In this document: piece after piece, positions 47,279-56,213 of the stretch
Layout: each line of letters opens with the position of its first letter
Position numbering within the stretch: the stretch's first letter is position 1
Assembly (NCBI GenBank): GCA_023264815.1
Contig: JAHFUZ010000011.1
Span: 52,362 to 116,361 of the forward strand
DNA length: 64,000 nt
Direction of reading: 5' to 3'
From: Arthrobacter sp.
GTDB taxonomy: Bacteria > Actinomycetota > Actinomycetes > Actinomycetales > Micrococcaceae
Made by a program: the position numbers and the translations under genes
The notes under the pieces: generated by a model
Database searches by the model: none
The model's input: the letters and a program-made list of their open reading frames with translations, nothing else
Told to the model about the DNA's origin: nothing

Positions 47279-48634
47279 CTAGTGCCTGTCCTGGTCGGCG
47301 CTGCCGCGCTCCCGGCGCTGGGCCAGGCTGGCCCTGCGCTGCTGGGCCATGGCCTGAAGCAGCGGGGGAACCACAACGCCCTGCGCCGCCATCTGCCGCC
47401 GCACTTTGCGCCTGCACACCACCATCATCGCCGCACCGAACCCCAGCAGCACAAAGTGCACGCTCAGAGCGATCCGGAACGGTTCCAGCCCGTACAGTTC
47501 ACCGCGGGAGTAGCCACTGGCCAGCAGAACGTCCAGCACCAGGCCAATCAGGAAGATCGCCACCAGCGCCGCGATGAATCCGCCGACGTTCACGATGCCC
47601 GTGGCGGTGCCAATCCGGTGGGCCGGGTTGAAGGTCCGGGCAAAATCAAAACCGATCATGGACCCCGGTCCGCCGATGGCCAGGACCACCACCAGGATAG
47701 CGAGGAGCCACAATGGCGACCGGCCCGGAATGAGCAGGACTGCGGCCCACGACGCCGCCGTGGCAGCGGAAATCAGCAGCACCATGGTGGACCTGCGGAG
47801 CGGGTGCCGAGCCACGAAGCTGCCGATGAAGGGTCCGGCGGAGAGCCCGGCCGCAACATAGAGGGTCATCAGCCCTGCCACCGTTCCGGCCTCCAGGCCC
47901 TGCCCGGAGATCAGGAACGGATAGCCCCAGGTCATGGCGAAGACGGTACCGCTGAACTGGATGGTGAAATGGCTCCACATCCCCAGCCTCGTCCCGGGCT
48001 GGCGCCAGGCGGCGGCGAGGGAGATGCCGGTGGCCCGCAGGCCCCGCTGGACTTCCGGGCGGTCCGTTCCGGGCGGCTGGTCCTGCAGGAGCAACACCAC
48101 AAGGACCACTGCCAGCCCGGACATGCCGGCGAGCATCAGGAACCCGGGCGTCCAGCCGAATGTGTGCAGGACGAAGGCGAAGGGCAGGACGCTGAACAGC
48201 TGTCCCAGCTGGCCGGACATGCCGGTGAGCTGGGTGACCAGGGGAACCCGTGCCGGCGCGAACCACAACGGAATCAGGCGGATCACGGAGATGAATGTCA
48301 TGGCATCGCCGGCACCCACCAGGACCCGGCCCGCCACGCCGCCGGGGATGCTGTCCGCAAAGGCCAGCTGAAGCTGCCCGAGACCCATCAGGATGGCGCC
48401 GCCGGCGATCATGGCCCGCGAGCCGAACCGGTCCACCAGGACCCCCACCGGGATCTGCAGGCCCGCATAAACCAGCAGCTGCAGGACAGTAAAGAAGGAA
48501 ATGGCGGAGGCGCTGGCGTTGAAGCGTTCGGTGGCCTCAAGCCCCACCACCCCGAAGGACGTCCGCTGGGAGACTGCCACCAAATACGCGAAGATACCGA
48601 TGGTCCAGATCAGCCAGGCGCGGGGAGAAGTCAC
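47279..48634 (-). CDS. MFS transporter
   Basis: 12-TM pattern; FGVVGLEATERFNASASAISFFTVLQLLVYAGLQIPVGVLVDRFGSR. GTG start with upstream CATAAT-6nt-GTG. Confidence 0.88.
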   Translation of the reverse strand: MTSPRAWLIWTIGIFAYLVAVSQRTSFGVVGLEATERFNASASAISFFTVLQLLVYAGLQIPVGVLVDRFGSRAMIAGGAILMGLGQLQLAFADSIPGGVAGRVLVGAGDAMTFISVIRLIPLWFAPARVPLVTQLTGMSGQLGQLFSVLPFAFVLHTFGWTPGFLMLAGMSGLAVVLVVLLLQDQPPGTDRPEVQRGLRATGISLAAAWRQPGTRLGMWSHFTIQFSGTVFAMTWGYPFLISGQGLEAGTVAGLMTLYVAAGLSAGPFIGSFVARHPLRRSTMVLLISAATAASWAAVLLIPGRSPLWLLAILVVVLAIGGPGSMIGFDFARTFNPAHRIGTATGIVNVGGFIAALVAIFLIGLVLDVLLASGYSRGELYGLEPFRIALSVHFVLLGFGAAMMVVCRRKVRRQMAAQGVVVPPLLQAMAQQRRASLAQRRERGSADQDRH

Positions 48635-48640
48635 GTCCTC

Positions 48641-48646
48641 ATTATG
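48641..48646 (-). promoter_or_regulatory. candidate -10 element (leaderless) for the MFS gene
   Basis: CATAAT-6nt-GTG. Confidence 0.45.
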
Positions 48647-48727
48647 CCCGGGCCGGGTTCCGGACCCGGGCATATGCCTGACAGGCGGACACACCCGCTC
48701 CGGCGGACGGGCCGGTTACCAGCCAGG

Positions 48728-49666
48728 TCAGAGGCCGGGATTCTCGCGGGCCAGGTAGGCCTCCACGGCGGCGCCCAGTTCGTCGCCGTTGGGCAGTTCG
48801 TCGTTTTCATCCGCGAGCAGTGAGCGGCGGACAGTGCCGTCGGCCTTCTCGTCGTACCGTTCCTCCAGGCGGGCCACCACCTGCCGGACGTCGTCCGAAG
48901 CCTCCACCTGTTCGGCGATCTGGCGGGCCACTTCCCGGCCGGCTTCGCGCAGCCTGTCGGTGGGGAGCATCAGGGAGGTGGCTGCACCAAGGAATTCGAG
49001 CCCGGCAACCGCAGCAGGGGGGTATTCCGCCTCGGCCAGGTAGTGCGGAACGTGGATCACGTAGCCGGCAACGTTGCGCCCGGCGTCCACCAGCCGCAGT
49101 TCCAGGATGTGGCCCACTGCTGCCGGGACGTCAACGGTGGGTTTCCAGACGGAAATTCCTTCGATCAGTTCCGGGCGGTTGCCGTGGACGGTCACCCCCA
49201 CCGGCCGCGTGTGCGGCACGGGCATGGGGATCGAGTGGATCCAGGTTACGAGGTTCACATCGAGCTTCTCCACGATGCCAACGACGGCGCGGGCGAAGCG
49301 CTCCCACTGCAGGTCCGGTTCGAAGCCGGCCAGCAGGAGGAAAGCGTTGCCCAGCCCGTCCTTGAGCTTGTAGAGGGCCAGCTTCGGCGCCTGGTAGTCC
49401 TGCAGATGATCTTCGACGAAGGAGATGTGCGGCCTGCGGGACCGGTAATCGATGAGTTGGTCGGCGTCGAATACTGCCACCGTTTCGGCGTCGAGGGTGT
49501 CCAGCAACTCCGCGTTGATCTGCTTCACCACGTGGCCGGCATCGGCGAAGCCCGTAAATCCCATCACCAGGTTCAGCCCGCGGAGGGCCGGGCTGTGGAA
49601 CAGCTCGATGTTGCTCGCATAGAGCGCATCGGGGTCCAGCAGTGAGCCGGAAATCCGTTCAAGCAC
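48728..49666 (-). CDS. PAC2 family protein (proteasome assembly chaperone-like)
   Basis: LVMGFTGFADAGHVVKQINAELLD...FDADQLIDYRSRRP. GTG start at 49666. Confidence 0.9.
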   Translation of the reverse strand: MLERISGSLLDPDALYASNIELFHSPALRGLNLVMGFTGFADAGHVVKQINAELLDTLDAETVAVFDADQLIDYRSRRPHISFVEDHLQDYQAPKLALYKLKDGLGNAFLLLAGFEPDLQWERFARAVVGIVEKLDVNLVTWIHSIPMPVPHTRPVGVTVHGNRPELIEGISVWKPTVDVPAAVGHILELRLVDAGRNVAGYVIHVPHYLAEAEYPPAAVAGLEFLGAATSLMLPTDRLREAGREVARQIAEQVEASDDVRQVVARLEERYDEKADGTVRRSLLADENDELPNGDELGAAVEAYLARENPGL

Positions 49667-49925
49667 GGCGTCTTCCTTTCGAGGTTCGGGTGGATACGTT
49701 GTACAACACTGCCGGGCCGCCACGCATTCCACAGGCGGGTGTGGCGCAGGTCTCAGAAGATTCCGCTCCGGCGGCCGCCAGCGGCTACGATCGACAAATG
49801 GCCTGCCGGGCGTGTTTGCCGGCGCCCCGGCCTCGTCCTGATCGGACGGCCGCCGGATTTTCATCGCCAGCGCCGGACATCCATTCCTGCGCGAAAAGCC
49901 TTTTCGAGAATTGAGGACTTACCCC

Positions 49926-51449
49926 GTGGTCAAGAATACTGAAATTAACCTTAGTACCCTCGCCAGGGACCTGAAGCGGACCCCCAGTGACGCCGTGGTC
50001 ATCGGCGTGGGTCAGGGCACGGACGGCCCGGTGCTGCTCCGGAACCCGCTGACCGCGAAGTCTGCCGAGGCGTTGACAGATTCCCTCAAAGTCCTGGGGG
50101 TCACCGGCGCGGCAGATCAAACGGTCAGGCTTCCCGGCCTGCCCGAAACCGGCGCCGGCGTGCTCGTGCTGGCAGGCGTGGGCAAAGTTGCCGCCGGCCA
50201 GCCGCTGTCCGCAGAAGCGCTCCGGCGTGCCGCAGGGTCCGCAGTCCGCCAGCTTGCCGGGCTGCCCACCGTTGTCCTGGCGCTCCCGACGACGGGAGTC
50301 GCCGACGTCGCGGCGGTCGCCGAGGGTGCCGCGCTGGGCGCTTACGCATACACGGAGCACCGGTCCTCCACTGACGGGCTGAAGGATCCGGTCCGCAATG
50401 CAGTGATCTACACAGACGTGGCCGCAACCGACGAACTTACCACTGCGCTGACCCGGGCCGGCCTGATCGGCCAGGCAGTCAACGCCACACGCTCACTGGT
50501 CAACCAGCCGCCAAGCCATCTCTACCCTGAATCCTTCGCCGAAGCGGCAAAGGAACTGTCCAAGGGCCTCCCGGTGAAGGTAACCGTCTGGGACGAAAAG
50601 CGACTGGAGAAGGAAGGCTTCGGCGGCATCATGGGCGTGGGCAAGGGCTCCACCCGCCAGCCGCGCCTGGTGAAGGTCGAATACGCCCCCGCCAGGGCGG
50701 CGAAGAAGATCGCCCTCGTCGGCAAGGGCATCACCTTCGACACCGGCGGCATTTCACTCAAGCCGGCCCTCGGCATGGGCGACATGAAGAGCGACATGGC
50801 AGGCGCCGCCGTCGTTCTTAACACCGTGCTGGCCATCGCCCGGCTGGGCCTCCCGGTCAAGGCCACCGCGTGGCTGTGCATTGCCGAAAACATGCCCGGC
50901 GGCGGGGCGTCCCGTCCCGCAGACGTCCTGACCATGTTTGGCGGCAAGACCGTTGAAGTGCTGAACACCGATGCCGAGGGCCGCCTGGTCATGGCCGACG
51001 GTATTGTCGCCGCGAGCCGCGAATTCCCTGACGCCATCATCGACGTCGCCACGCTCACCGGCGCGCAGCTGATTGCCCTCGGCAACCGTACGGCCGGAGT
51101 CATGGGCTCGGACAGCGTCACGGGACCGCTCAAGGCTGCCGCCGACCGCGCCGGCGAACTGGTGTGGCCCATGCCGCTGCCCGAGGAACTGCGTCCCAGC
51201 ATCGACTCGCAGGTGGCGGACCTGGCCAACATCGGCGAACGCCACGGCGGCATGATGACCGCCGCCGTGTTCCTACGCGAGTTTGTGGGCAAGGGCAAAG
51301 ACGGCGAGCAGATCCCGTGGGCGCACATCGACATCGCCGGGCCGTCCTTTAACAACGGCAGCCCCTACGGCTACACCCACAAGCAGGCCACCGGCTGCAC
51401 CGTCCGCACCCTGGTTGCCTATGTGGAGGATGTTCTCGCAGCATCCTGA
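49926..51449 (+). CDS. pepA: leucyl aminopeptidase (M17)
   Basis: GKGITFDTGGISLKPALGMGDMKSDMAGAA, VLNTDAEGRLVMADG. Confidence 0.96.
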   Translation: MVKNTEINLSTLARDLKRTPSDAVVIGVGQGTDGPVLLRNPLTAKSAEALTDSLKVLGVTGAADQTVRLPGLPETGAGVLVLAGVGKVAAGQPLSAEALRRAAGSAVRQLAGLPTVVLALPTTGVADVAAVAEGAALGAYAYTEHRSSTDGLKDPVRNAVIYTDVAATDELTTALTRAGLIGQAVNATRSLVNQPPSHLYPESFAEAAKELSKGLPVKVTVWDEKRLEKEGFGGIMGVGKGSTRQPRLVKVEYAPARAAKKIALVGKGITFDTGGISLKPALGMGDMKSDMAGAAVVLNTVLAIARLGLPVKATAWLCIAENMPGGGASRPADVLTMFGGKTVEVLNTDAEGRLVMADGIVAASREFPDAIIDVATLTGAQLIALGNRTAGVMGSDSVTGPLKAAADRAGELVWPMPLPEELRPSIDSQVADLANIGERHGGMMTAAVFLREFVGKGKDGEQIPWAHIDIAGPSFNNGSPYGYTHKQATGCTVRTLVAYVEDVLAAS

Positions 51450-51465
51450 CGCACTGCAGGGCCGG

Positions 51466-51514
51466 CACGCGGCTTTGTGACCCCGCGGTGATCCGTCGGA
51501 CACAAAGCCGCGTG
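51466..51514. terminator. inverted repeat downstream of pepA (terminator-like)
   Basis: 14-bp perfect arms CACGCGGCTTTGTG / CACAAAGCCGCGTG, 21-nt loop, no T-tract. Confidence 0.55.
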
Positions 51515-51699
51515 ACACTCACCACAAGCGCTCCACAAACGCTGCGGCGAGGTGGAGCATGGATAAGTGGTTCGCTAAGGTGAACCACGATAGTCACAAA
51601 TGAAAGCGAACCTGCCTGCTGGCATAATCACGGCAGTACAAGTTCCAAGACCAGATGATGCGCAAGCTCGCGTCATCGTTCACGCGAGGGAGCGTCTAA

Positions 51700-53082
51700 G
51701 TGGCCGATCAGGCAACTGCGCAAGAATTCGACATCCTGGTACTCGGCGGCGGAAGCGGCGGCTACGCCACCGCCCTCCGTGCCGTTCAGCTTGGCTTCAC
51801 CGTTGGTCTGGTTGAGAAAGCCAAGCTCGGTGGTACCTGCCTGCACAACGGCTGTATTCCCACCAAGGCCCTGCTGCACTCTGCAGAGCTGGCCGACCAT
51901 GCCCGTGACTCCGCCAAGTACGGCGTGAATGTCACCCTGGACAGCATCGACATCACTGCGGTCAATGCGTACAAAGACGGCATCATCGCCGGCAAGTTCA
52001 AGGGCCTCCAGGGCCTGATCAAGTCCAAGGGCATCACGGTGATCGAGGGCGAAGGCAAACTGACCTCCCAGGACACCGTTACTGTCAACGGCACCGCCTA
52101 CAGGGGCAAGAACATCGTGCTTGCCACCGGCTCGTACTCACGTACCCTGCCCGGCCTGGAAATCGGCGGCAAAGTCATCACCTCGGATGAGGCCCTCACC
52201 ATGGACTACATCCCGAAGAGCGCCATCATCCTGGGCGGCGGCGTGATCGGCGTCGAGTTTGCTTCGGTCTGGAAGTCCTTCGGCGTGGACGTCACCATCG
52301 TTGAAGGCCTGCCCTCGCTGGTCCCCAACGAGGACGCCACCATTGTCAAGAACTTCGAGCGTGCCTTCAAGAAGCGCGGCATCAAGTTCTCCACCGGTGT
52401 CTTCTTCCAGGGTGTGGAGCAGAACGACGACGGCGTGAAGGTCACCCTGGTTGACGGCAAGACGTTCGAAGCGGACCTGCTGCTCGTCGCCGTCGGCCGC
52501 GGCCCGGTTACCGCCAACCTGGGCTACGAGGAAGCGGGCCTCACCATCGACCGCGGCTTCGTCATCACCAACGAGCGCCTGCACACCGGCGTCGGCAACA
52601 TCTACGCCGTCGGCGACATTGTGCCCGGCGTGCAGCTCGCGCACCGCGGCTACCAGCAGGGCATCTTCGTGGCCGAGGAAATCGCCGGCCTGAAGCCCGT
52701 GGTCGTTGAAGACGTCAACATCCCCAAGGTCACCTACGCCGAACCGGAAATCGCCACGGTTGGCTACACCGAAAAGGGCGCCAAGGAGAAATTCGGCGAG
52801 GACCAGGTGGAAACCCAGGAGTACAACCTGGCCGGAAACGGCAAGAGCTCCATCCTGGGCACCAGCGGAGTCGTCAAGCTGGTCCGTCAGAAGGACGGCC
52901 CCGTGGTGGGCGTTCACATGATCGGCGCCCGGATGGGTGAGCAGATCGGTGAAGCGCAGCTCATCGTGAACTGGGAAGCGTACCCCGAGGATGTGGCACA
53001 GCTGGTGCACGCCCACCCGACCCAGAACGAGGCCCTGGGCGAAGCCCACCTCGCCCTCGCGGGCAAGCCCCTGCACGGCTAA
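51700..53082 (+). CDS. lpdA: dihydrolipoyl dehydrogenase
   Basis: GGGSGGYATALRAVQLG, GGTCLHNGCIPTKALLHSAEL, HAHPTQNEALGEAHLAL. Confidence 0.96.
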   Translation: MADQATAQEFDILVLGGGSGGYATALRAVQLGFTVGLVEKAKLGGTCLHNGCIPTKALLHSAELADHARDSAKYGVNVTLDSIDITAVNAYKDGIIAGKFKGLQGLIKSKGITVIEGEGKLTSQDTVTVNGTAYRGKNIVLATGSYSRTLPGLEIGGKVITSDEALTMDYIPKSAIILGGGVIGVEFASVWKSFGVDVTIVEGLPSLVPNEDATIVKNFERAFKKRGIKFSTGVFFQGVEQNDDGVKVTLVDGKTFEADLLLVAVGRGPVTANLGYEEAGLTIDRGFVITNERLHTGVGNIYAVGDIVPGVQLAHRGYQQGIFVAEEIAGLKPVVVEDVNIPKVTYAEPEIATVGYTEKGAKEKFGEDQVETQEYNLAGNGKSSILGTSGVVKLVRQKDGPVVGVHMIGARMGEQIGEAQLIVNWEAYPEDVAQLVHAHPTQNEALGEAHLALAGKPLHG

Positions 53083-53116
53083 CAGCCCCCGTTTTACCGC
53101 AAGACATCAGGGTTTG

Positions 53117-53145
53117 GTGCACCCGGCACAATTTGCCGGGTGCAC
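53117..53145 (+). terminator. intra-operon hairpin between lpdA and sucB
   Basis: 11-bp perfect arms GTGCACCCGGC / GCCGGGTGCAC, 7-nt loop. Confidence 0.55.
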
Positions 53146-53205
53146 TAAGCTCGAACACGGCAGCAATCATCCGCACTAAAGATCAATAAGGAGAACGGGG
53201 ACGAC

Positions 53206-54960
53206 ATGTCTGAATCCGTTAACTTGCCCGCCCTCGGTGAGAGCGTCACCGAAGGAACCGTCACCCGCTGGCTCAAGCAGGTAGGTGACCGGGTAGAGGT
53301 GGACGAACCGCTGCTCGAGGTTTCCACCGACAAAGTAGACACCGAAATCCCCTCTCCGGTAGCCGGCATCATCGAGGAGATCCTCGTGGCCGAAGACGAG
53401 ACCGCCGAAGTCGGCGCTCCCCTGGTCCGCATTGGTGACGGTTCCGGTGCCGGCGCAGCTCCTGAAGCTGCAGCAGCCCCGGCGGCCGAAGAAGCACCCG
53501 CCGCCCCGGCCCAGGAAGCCCCCGCTGCAGAAGCACCGGCCGCTCCGGCCGAGGAAGCCCCCGCTGCCGCACCCGCCGAAGAGGCTCCGGCCGCTTCCGG
53601 CGGCGAAAGCCACGACGTCACGCTCCCCGCTCTCGGCGAAAGCGTCACCGAAGGCACCGTGACCCGCTGGCTGAAGGCCGTGGGCGACACCGTTGCCGTG
53701 GATGAGCCGCTGCTCGAGGTCTCCACCGACAAGGTGGACACCGAGATCCCCTCCCCTGTTGCCGGCACGCTCCAGGAGATCCGCGTCAACGAGGATGAGA
53801 CCGCCGAAGTTGGCGCCGTCCTCGCCGTCATCGGTTCCGGCGCGGCTGCTCCCGCAGCTGCCGCACCCGCTCCGGCGCCTGCCGCCGAACCCGCGGCAGC
53901 TCCCGCACCCGCTCCGGCCACTCCGAAGGCAGAGGCAGCTCCGGCACCCGCTGCTGCCCCGGCCGCTCCCAAGGCAGAAGCCGCTGCCCCCGCTCCGGTT
54001 GCTGCAGCGGCTCCCGCTGCCGAGCCCGCCGCGGGCGGCGAGTCAGGCTACGTGACCCCGCTGGTCCGCAAGCTGGCCAACCAGCACGGCGTGGACGTCT
54101 CGTCCCTGTCCGGCACCGGCGTCGGTGGCCGAATCCGCAAGCAGGACGTCCTCGCCGCCGCAGAAGCCAAGGCAGCTCCGGCAGCAGCCCCGGCCGCAGC
54201 GGCGGCCCCGGCAGCGTCCGCTCCGGCAGCATCCTCGCTGCGCGGCACCACGCAGAAGGCACCCCGCATCCGCCAGGTCATCGCCCGCCGCATGCGCGAG
54301 TCCCTCGAGGTCTCCACCCAGCTCACGCAGGTGCACGAAGTGGACATGACCAAGGTGGCCAAGCTCCGCCTCAAGGCCAAGAACTCCTTCCAGGCCCAGA
54401 ACGGTGTCAAGCTGACCTTCCTGCCGTTCATCGCCAAGGCCGTGGCCGAGGCCCTCAAGCAGCACCCGAAGCTCAACGCTGCGTACGACGAGGACAAGCA
54501 GGAAATCACGTACCACAACGCCGAGCACCTGGCGATTGCCGTTGATACGGACAAGGGCCTGCTCGTTCCGGTCATCAACGATGCCGGCAGCCTGAACCTT
54601 GCCGGCCTGGCCGGCAAGATCGCCGATGTTGCCAGCCGCACCCGCGACGGCAAGATCGGCCCGGACGAGCTGTCCGGTGGTACCTTCAGCATCACCAACA
54701 TCGGATCCGTCGGCGCACTGTTCGATACCCCGATCATCAACCAGCCGCAGGTGGGCATCCTCGGCACCGGCGCCATTGTCAAGCGCGCCGTGGTGGTTGC
54801 TGACGAGAACGGTGACGACTCGATCGCCATCCGCTCCATGATGTACCTGTCGCTCACGTACGACCACCGCCTGGTGGACGGCGCTGACGCCGGCCGCTTC
54901 CTGCAGACCCTGAAGGCCCGCCTTGAAGAAGGCGCCTTCGAGGCCGACCTGGGACTCTAG
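53206..54960 (+). CDS. sucB: 2-oxo acid dehydrogenase E2 (dihydrolipoyl acyltransferase), two lipoyl domains
   Basis: Two [14 protein letters not shown] lipoyl sites, E3/E1-binding [31 protein letters not shown], catalytic [18 protein letters not shown]. Confidence 0.95.
   Translation: MSESVNLPALGESVTEGTVTRWLKQVGDRVEVDEPLLEVSTDKVDTEIPSPVAGIIEEILVAEDETAEVGAPLVRIGDGSGAGAAPEAAAAPAAEEAPAAPAQEAPAAEAPAAPAEEAPAAAPAEEAPAASGGESHDVTLPALGESVTEGTVTRWLKAVGDTVAVDEPLLEVSTDKVDTEIPSPVAGTLQEIRVNEDETAEVGAVLAVIGSGAAAPAAAAPAPAPAAEPAAAPAPAPATPKAEAAPAPAAAPAAPKAEAAAPAPVAAAAPAAEPAAGGESGYVTPLVRKLANQHGVDVSSLSGTGVGGRIRKQDVLAAAEAKAAPAAAPAAAAAPAASAPAASSLRGTTQKAPRIRQVIARRMRESLEVSTQLTQVHEVDMTKVAKLRLKAKNSFQAQNGVKLTFLPFIAKAVAEALKQHPKLNAAYDEDKQEITYHNAEHLAIAVDTDKGLLVPVINDAGSLNLAGLAGKIADVASRTRDGKIGPDELSGGTFSITNIGSVGALFDTPIINQPQVGILGTGAIVKRAVVVADENGDDSIAIRSMMYLSLTYDHRLVDGADAGRFLQTLKARLEEGAFEADLGL
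53212..53853 (+). repeat. tandem lipoyl-domain repeat within E2 plus Ala/Pro-rich linker
   Basis: [18 protein letters not shown]...[23 protein letters not shown] occurs twice. Confidence 0.85.
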
Positions 54961-54980
54961 CCTCCACAGGCTCAAACGAA

Positions 54981-55034
54981 CGACGGCGGTGCACGCACCG
55001 GTGGGAAACCTCCGGACGGCGTGTGCCGCCGTCG
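54981..55034 (+). terminator. terminator downstream of sucB
   Basis: CGACGGCGGTGCACGC / GCGTGTGCCGCCGTCG arms, then CGGTTT. Confidence 0.65.
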
Positions 55035-55122
55035 CGGTTTAACGCACCAGCCACCGCCCCGGGGCGGTGGGACACGGGACTCTTCCACCACCGCCTTACT
55101 ACGTGGCGTAGAAGCTACTGGC

Positions 55123-55128
55123 TAAGCT
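55123..55128 (+). promoter_or_regulatory. candidate -10 element (leaderless)
   Basis: TAAGCT-6nt-ATG. Confidence 0.5.
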
Positions 55129-55134
55129 GATTCC

Positions 55135-55488
55135 ATGACTATCGTGTTCAGCCTCCTGGTGTTCCTGCACATCGTCGGCGCCGCAATGATCGTGGGCTAC
55201 TGGATCGCCACCATCAAAGAGCCGACCATCCACCCGCGCCAGCGTGACGGCGCCTTCCTGCAGCTGCTGACAGGCATCGCCATGATGGGCCTCGTGCCCT
55301 TTATGCCCAACGCCGACCCCAACTATTTTAAGCTCGGCATCAAGTTCGCCATCGGGGTGGCCGTGGCCGTGCTGGCCGTCATTGGCGCCCGCAAGGTCAA
55401 GAAGGGCGAACCGGTGACCACCGGCCTCGCCCACGGCGTCGGTGGCCTGGCCCTGGTGAACATCGCCATCGCCACCATCTGGAACTGA
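55135..55488 (+). CDS. small integral membrane protein
   Basis: 117 aa, 4 hydrophobic segments; clear terminator downstream. Confidence 0.8.
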   Translation: MTIVFSLLVFLHIVGAAMIVGYWIATIKEPTIHPRQRDGAFLQLLTGIAMMGLVPFMPNADPNYFKLGIKFAIGVAVAVLAVIGARKVKKGEPVTTGLAHGVGGLALVNIAIATIWN

Positions 55489-55506
55489 TCGCCCCCTGCC
55501 CTGCCT

Positions 55507-55547
55507 GCGACGGCGCCGCTCCCCTGGCCGGGGAGCGGCGCCGTCGC
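55507..55547 (+). terminator. strong hairpin terminator
   Basis: 18-bp perfect arms GCGACGGCGCCGCTCCCC / GGGGAGCGGCGCCGTCGC, 5-nt loop, then GGTTTG. Confidence 0.85.
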
Positions 55548-55682
55548 GGTTTGAGCATGGCCGGGGTCATAATCCTCTGAGAGCGGACAGCCGGTGCATA
55601 CGTGCCCGCGAATCCCTAGGATGGGAACCGGCGGGGCCAGGCAACAGCCGGTCCCGGTTCAACGCGACTTTGAGGAGTGGAC

Positions 55683-56111
55683 ATGGCAGCAACACGCACC
55701 GCGCACACAGTATGGAACGGCGACCTGATCACGGGATCCGGGCAGACCACGCTGGACAGCTCCGGCCTGGGCACCTTTGATGTCACCTGGAAGGCACGCA
55801 CCGAAGCGGCCGAGGGCAAGACCAGCCCGGAGGAACTGATCGCCGCAGCGCACGCAAGCTGTTTCTCGATGGCCTTCAGCCACGCCCTTGCCGGGGCCGG
55901 CCACGCTCCGGAGGAAATCAACACCAAGGCCGATGTGACGTTTGTTCCCGGCACCGGCATCACCGGCAGCCACCTGACCATGTCCGCCAGGATCCCCGGC
56001 ATCACCGAAGAGGAATTCCAGAAGATCGCGGATGAAGCGAAGGTTGGCTGCCCCGTTTCCGGCGCCCTCGCCAGCATCGACATCACCCTGGACGCAACGC
56101 TCCAGTCCTGA
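55683..56111 (+). CDS. OsmC family peroxiredoxin
   Basis: TSPEELIAAAHASCFSMAFSHAL, AKVGCPVSGAL; two Cys characteristic of OsmC. Confidence 0.93.
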   Translation: MAATRTAHTVWNGDLITGSGQTTLDSSGLGTFDVTWKARTEAAEGKTSPEELIAAAHASCFSMAFSHALAGAGHAPEEINTKADVTFVPGTGITGSHLTMSARIPGITEEEFQKIADEAKVGCPVSGALASIDITLDATLQS

Positions 56112-56143
56112 TCCGGAACGGCACAAACGCCGCCACGGACAAG

Positions 56144-56197
56144 CACTGAAGGCCCTGCTCCACCCGGTTGAACCGGCAGGAGGCAGGGCCTTCAGTG
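56144..56197. terminator. bidirectional hairpin between convergent osmC and tricorn protease genes
   Basis: 15-bp arms CACTGAAGGCCCTGC / GCAGGGCCTTCAGTG with nested CCGGTTGAACCGG. Confidence 0.75.
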
Positions 56198-56213
56198 TGT
56201 GGCGGAACGGCCG

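Noticed and set aside
47282-48823. 513-aa plus-strand ORF opposite the MFS gene
   Set aside because: Composition rich in Gln/Gly/His/Asp typical of antisense of hydrophobic codons.
53440-54260. Mobile or tandem DNA repeat in the Ala/Pro-rich region
   Set aside because: Explained by lipoyl-domain duplication and normal flexible E2 linkers.
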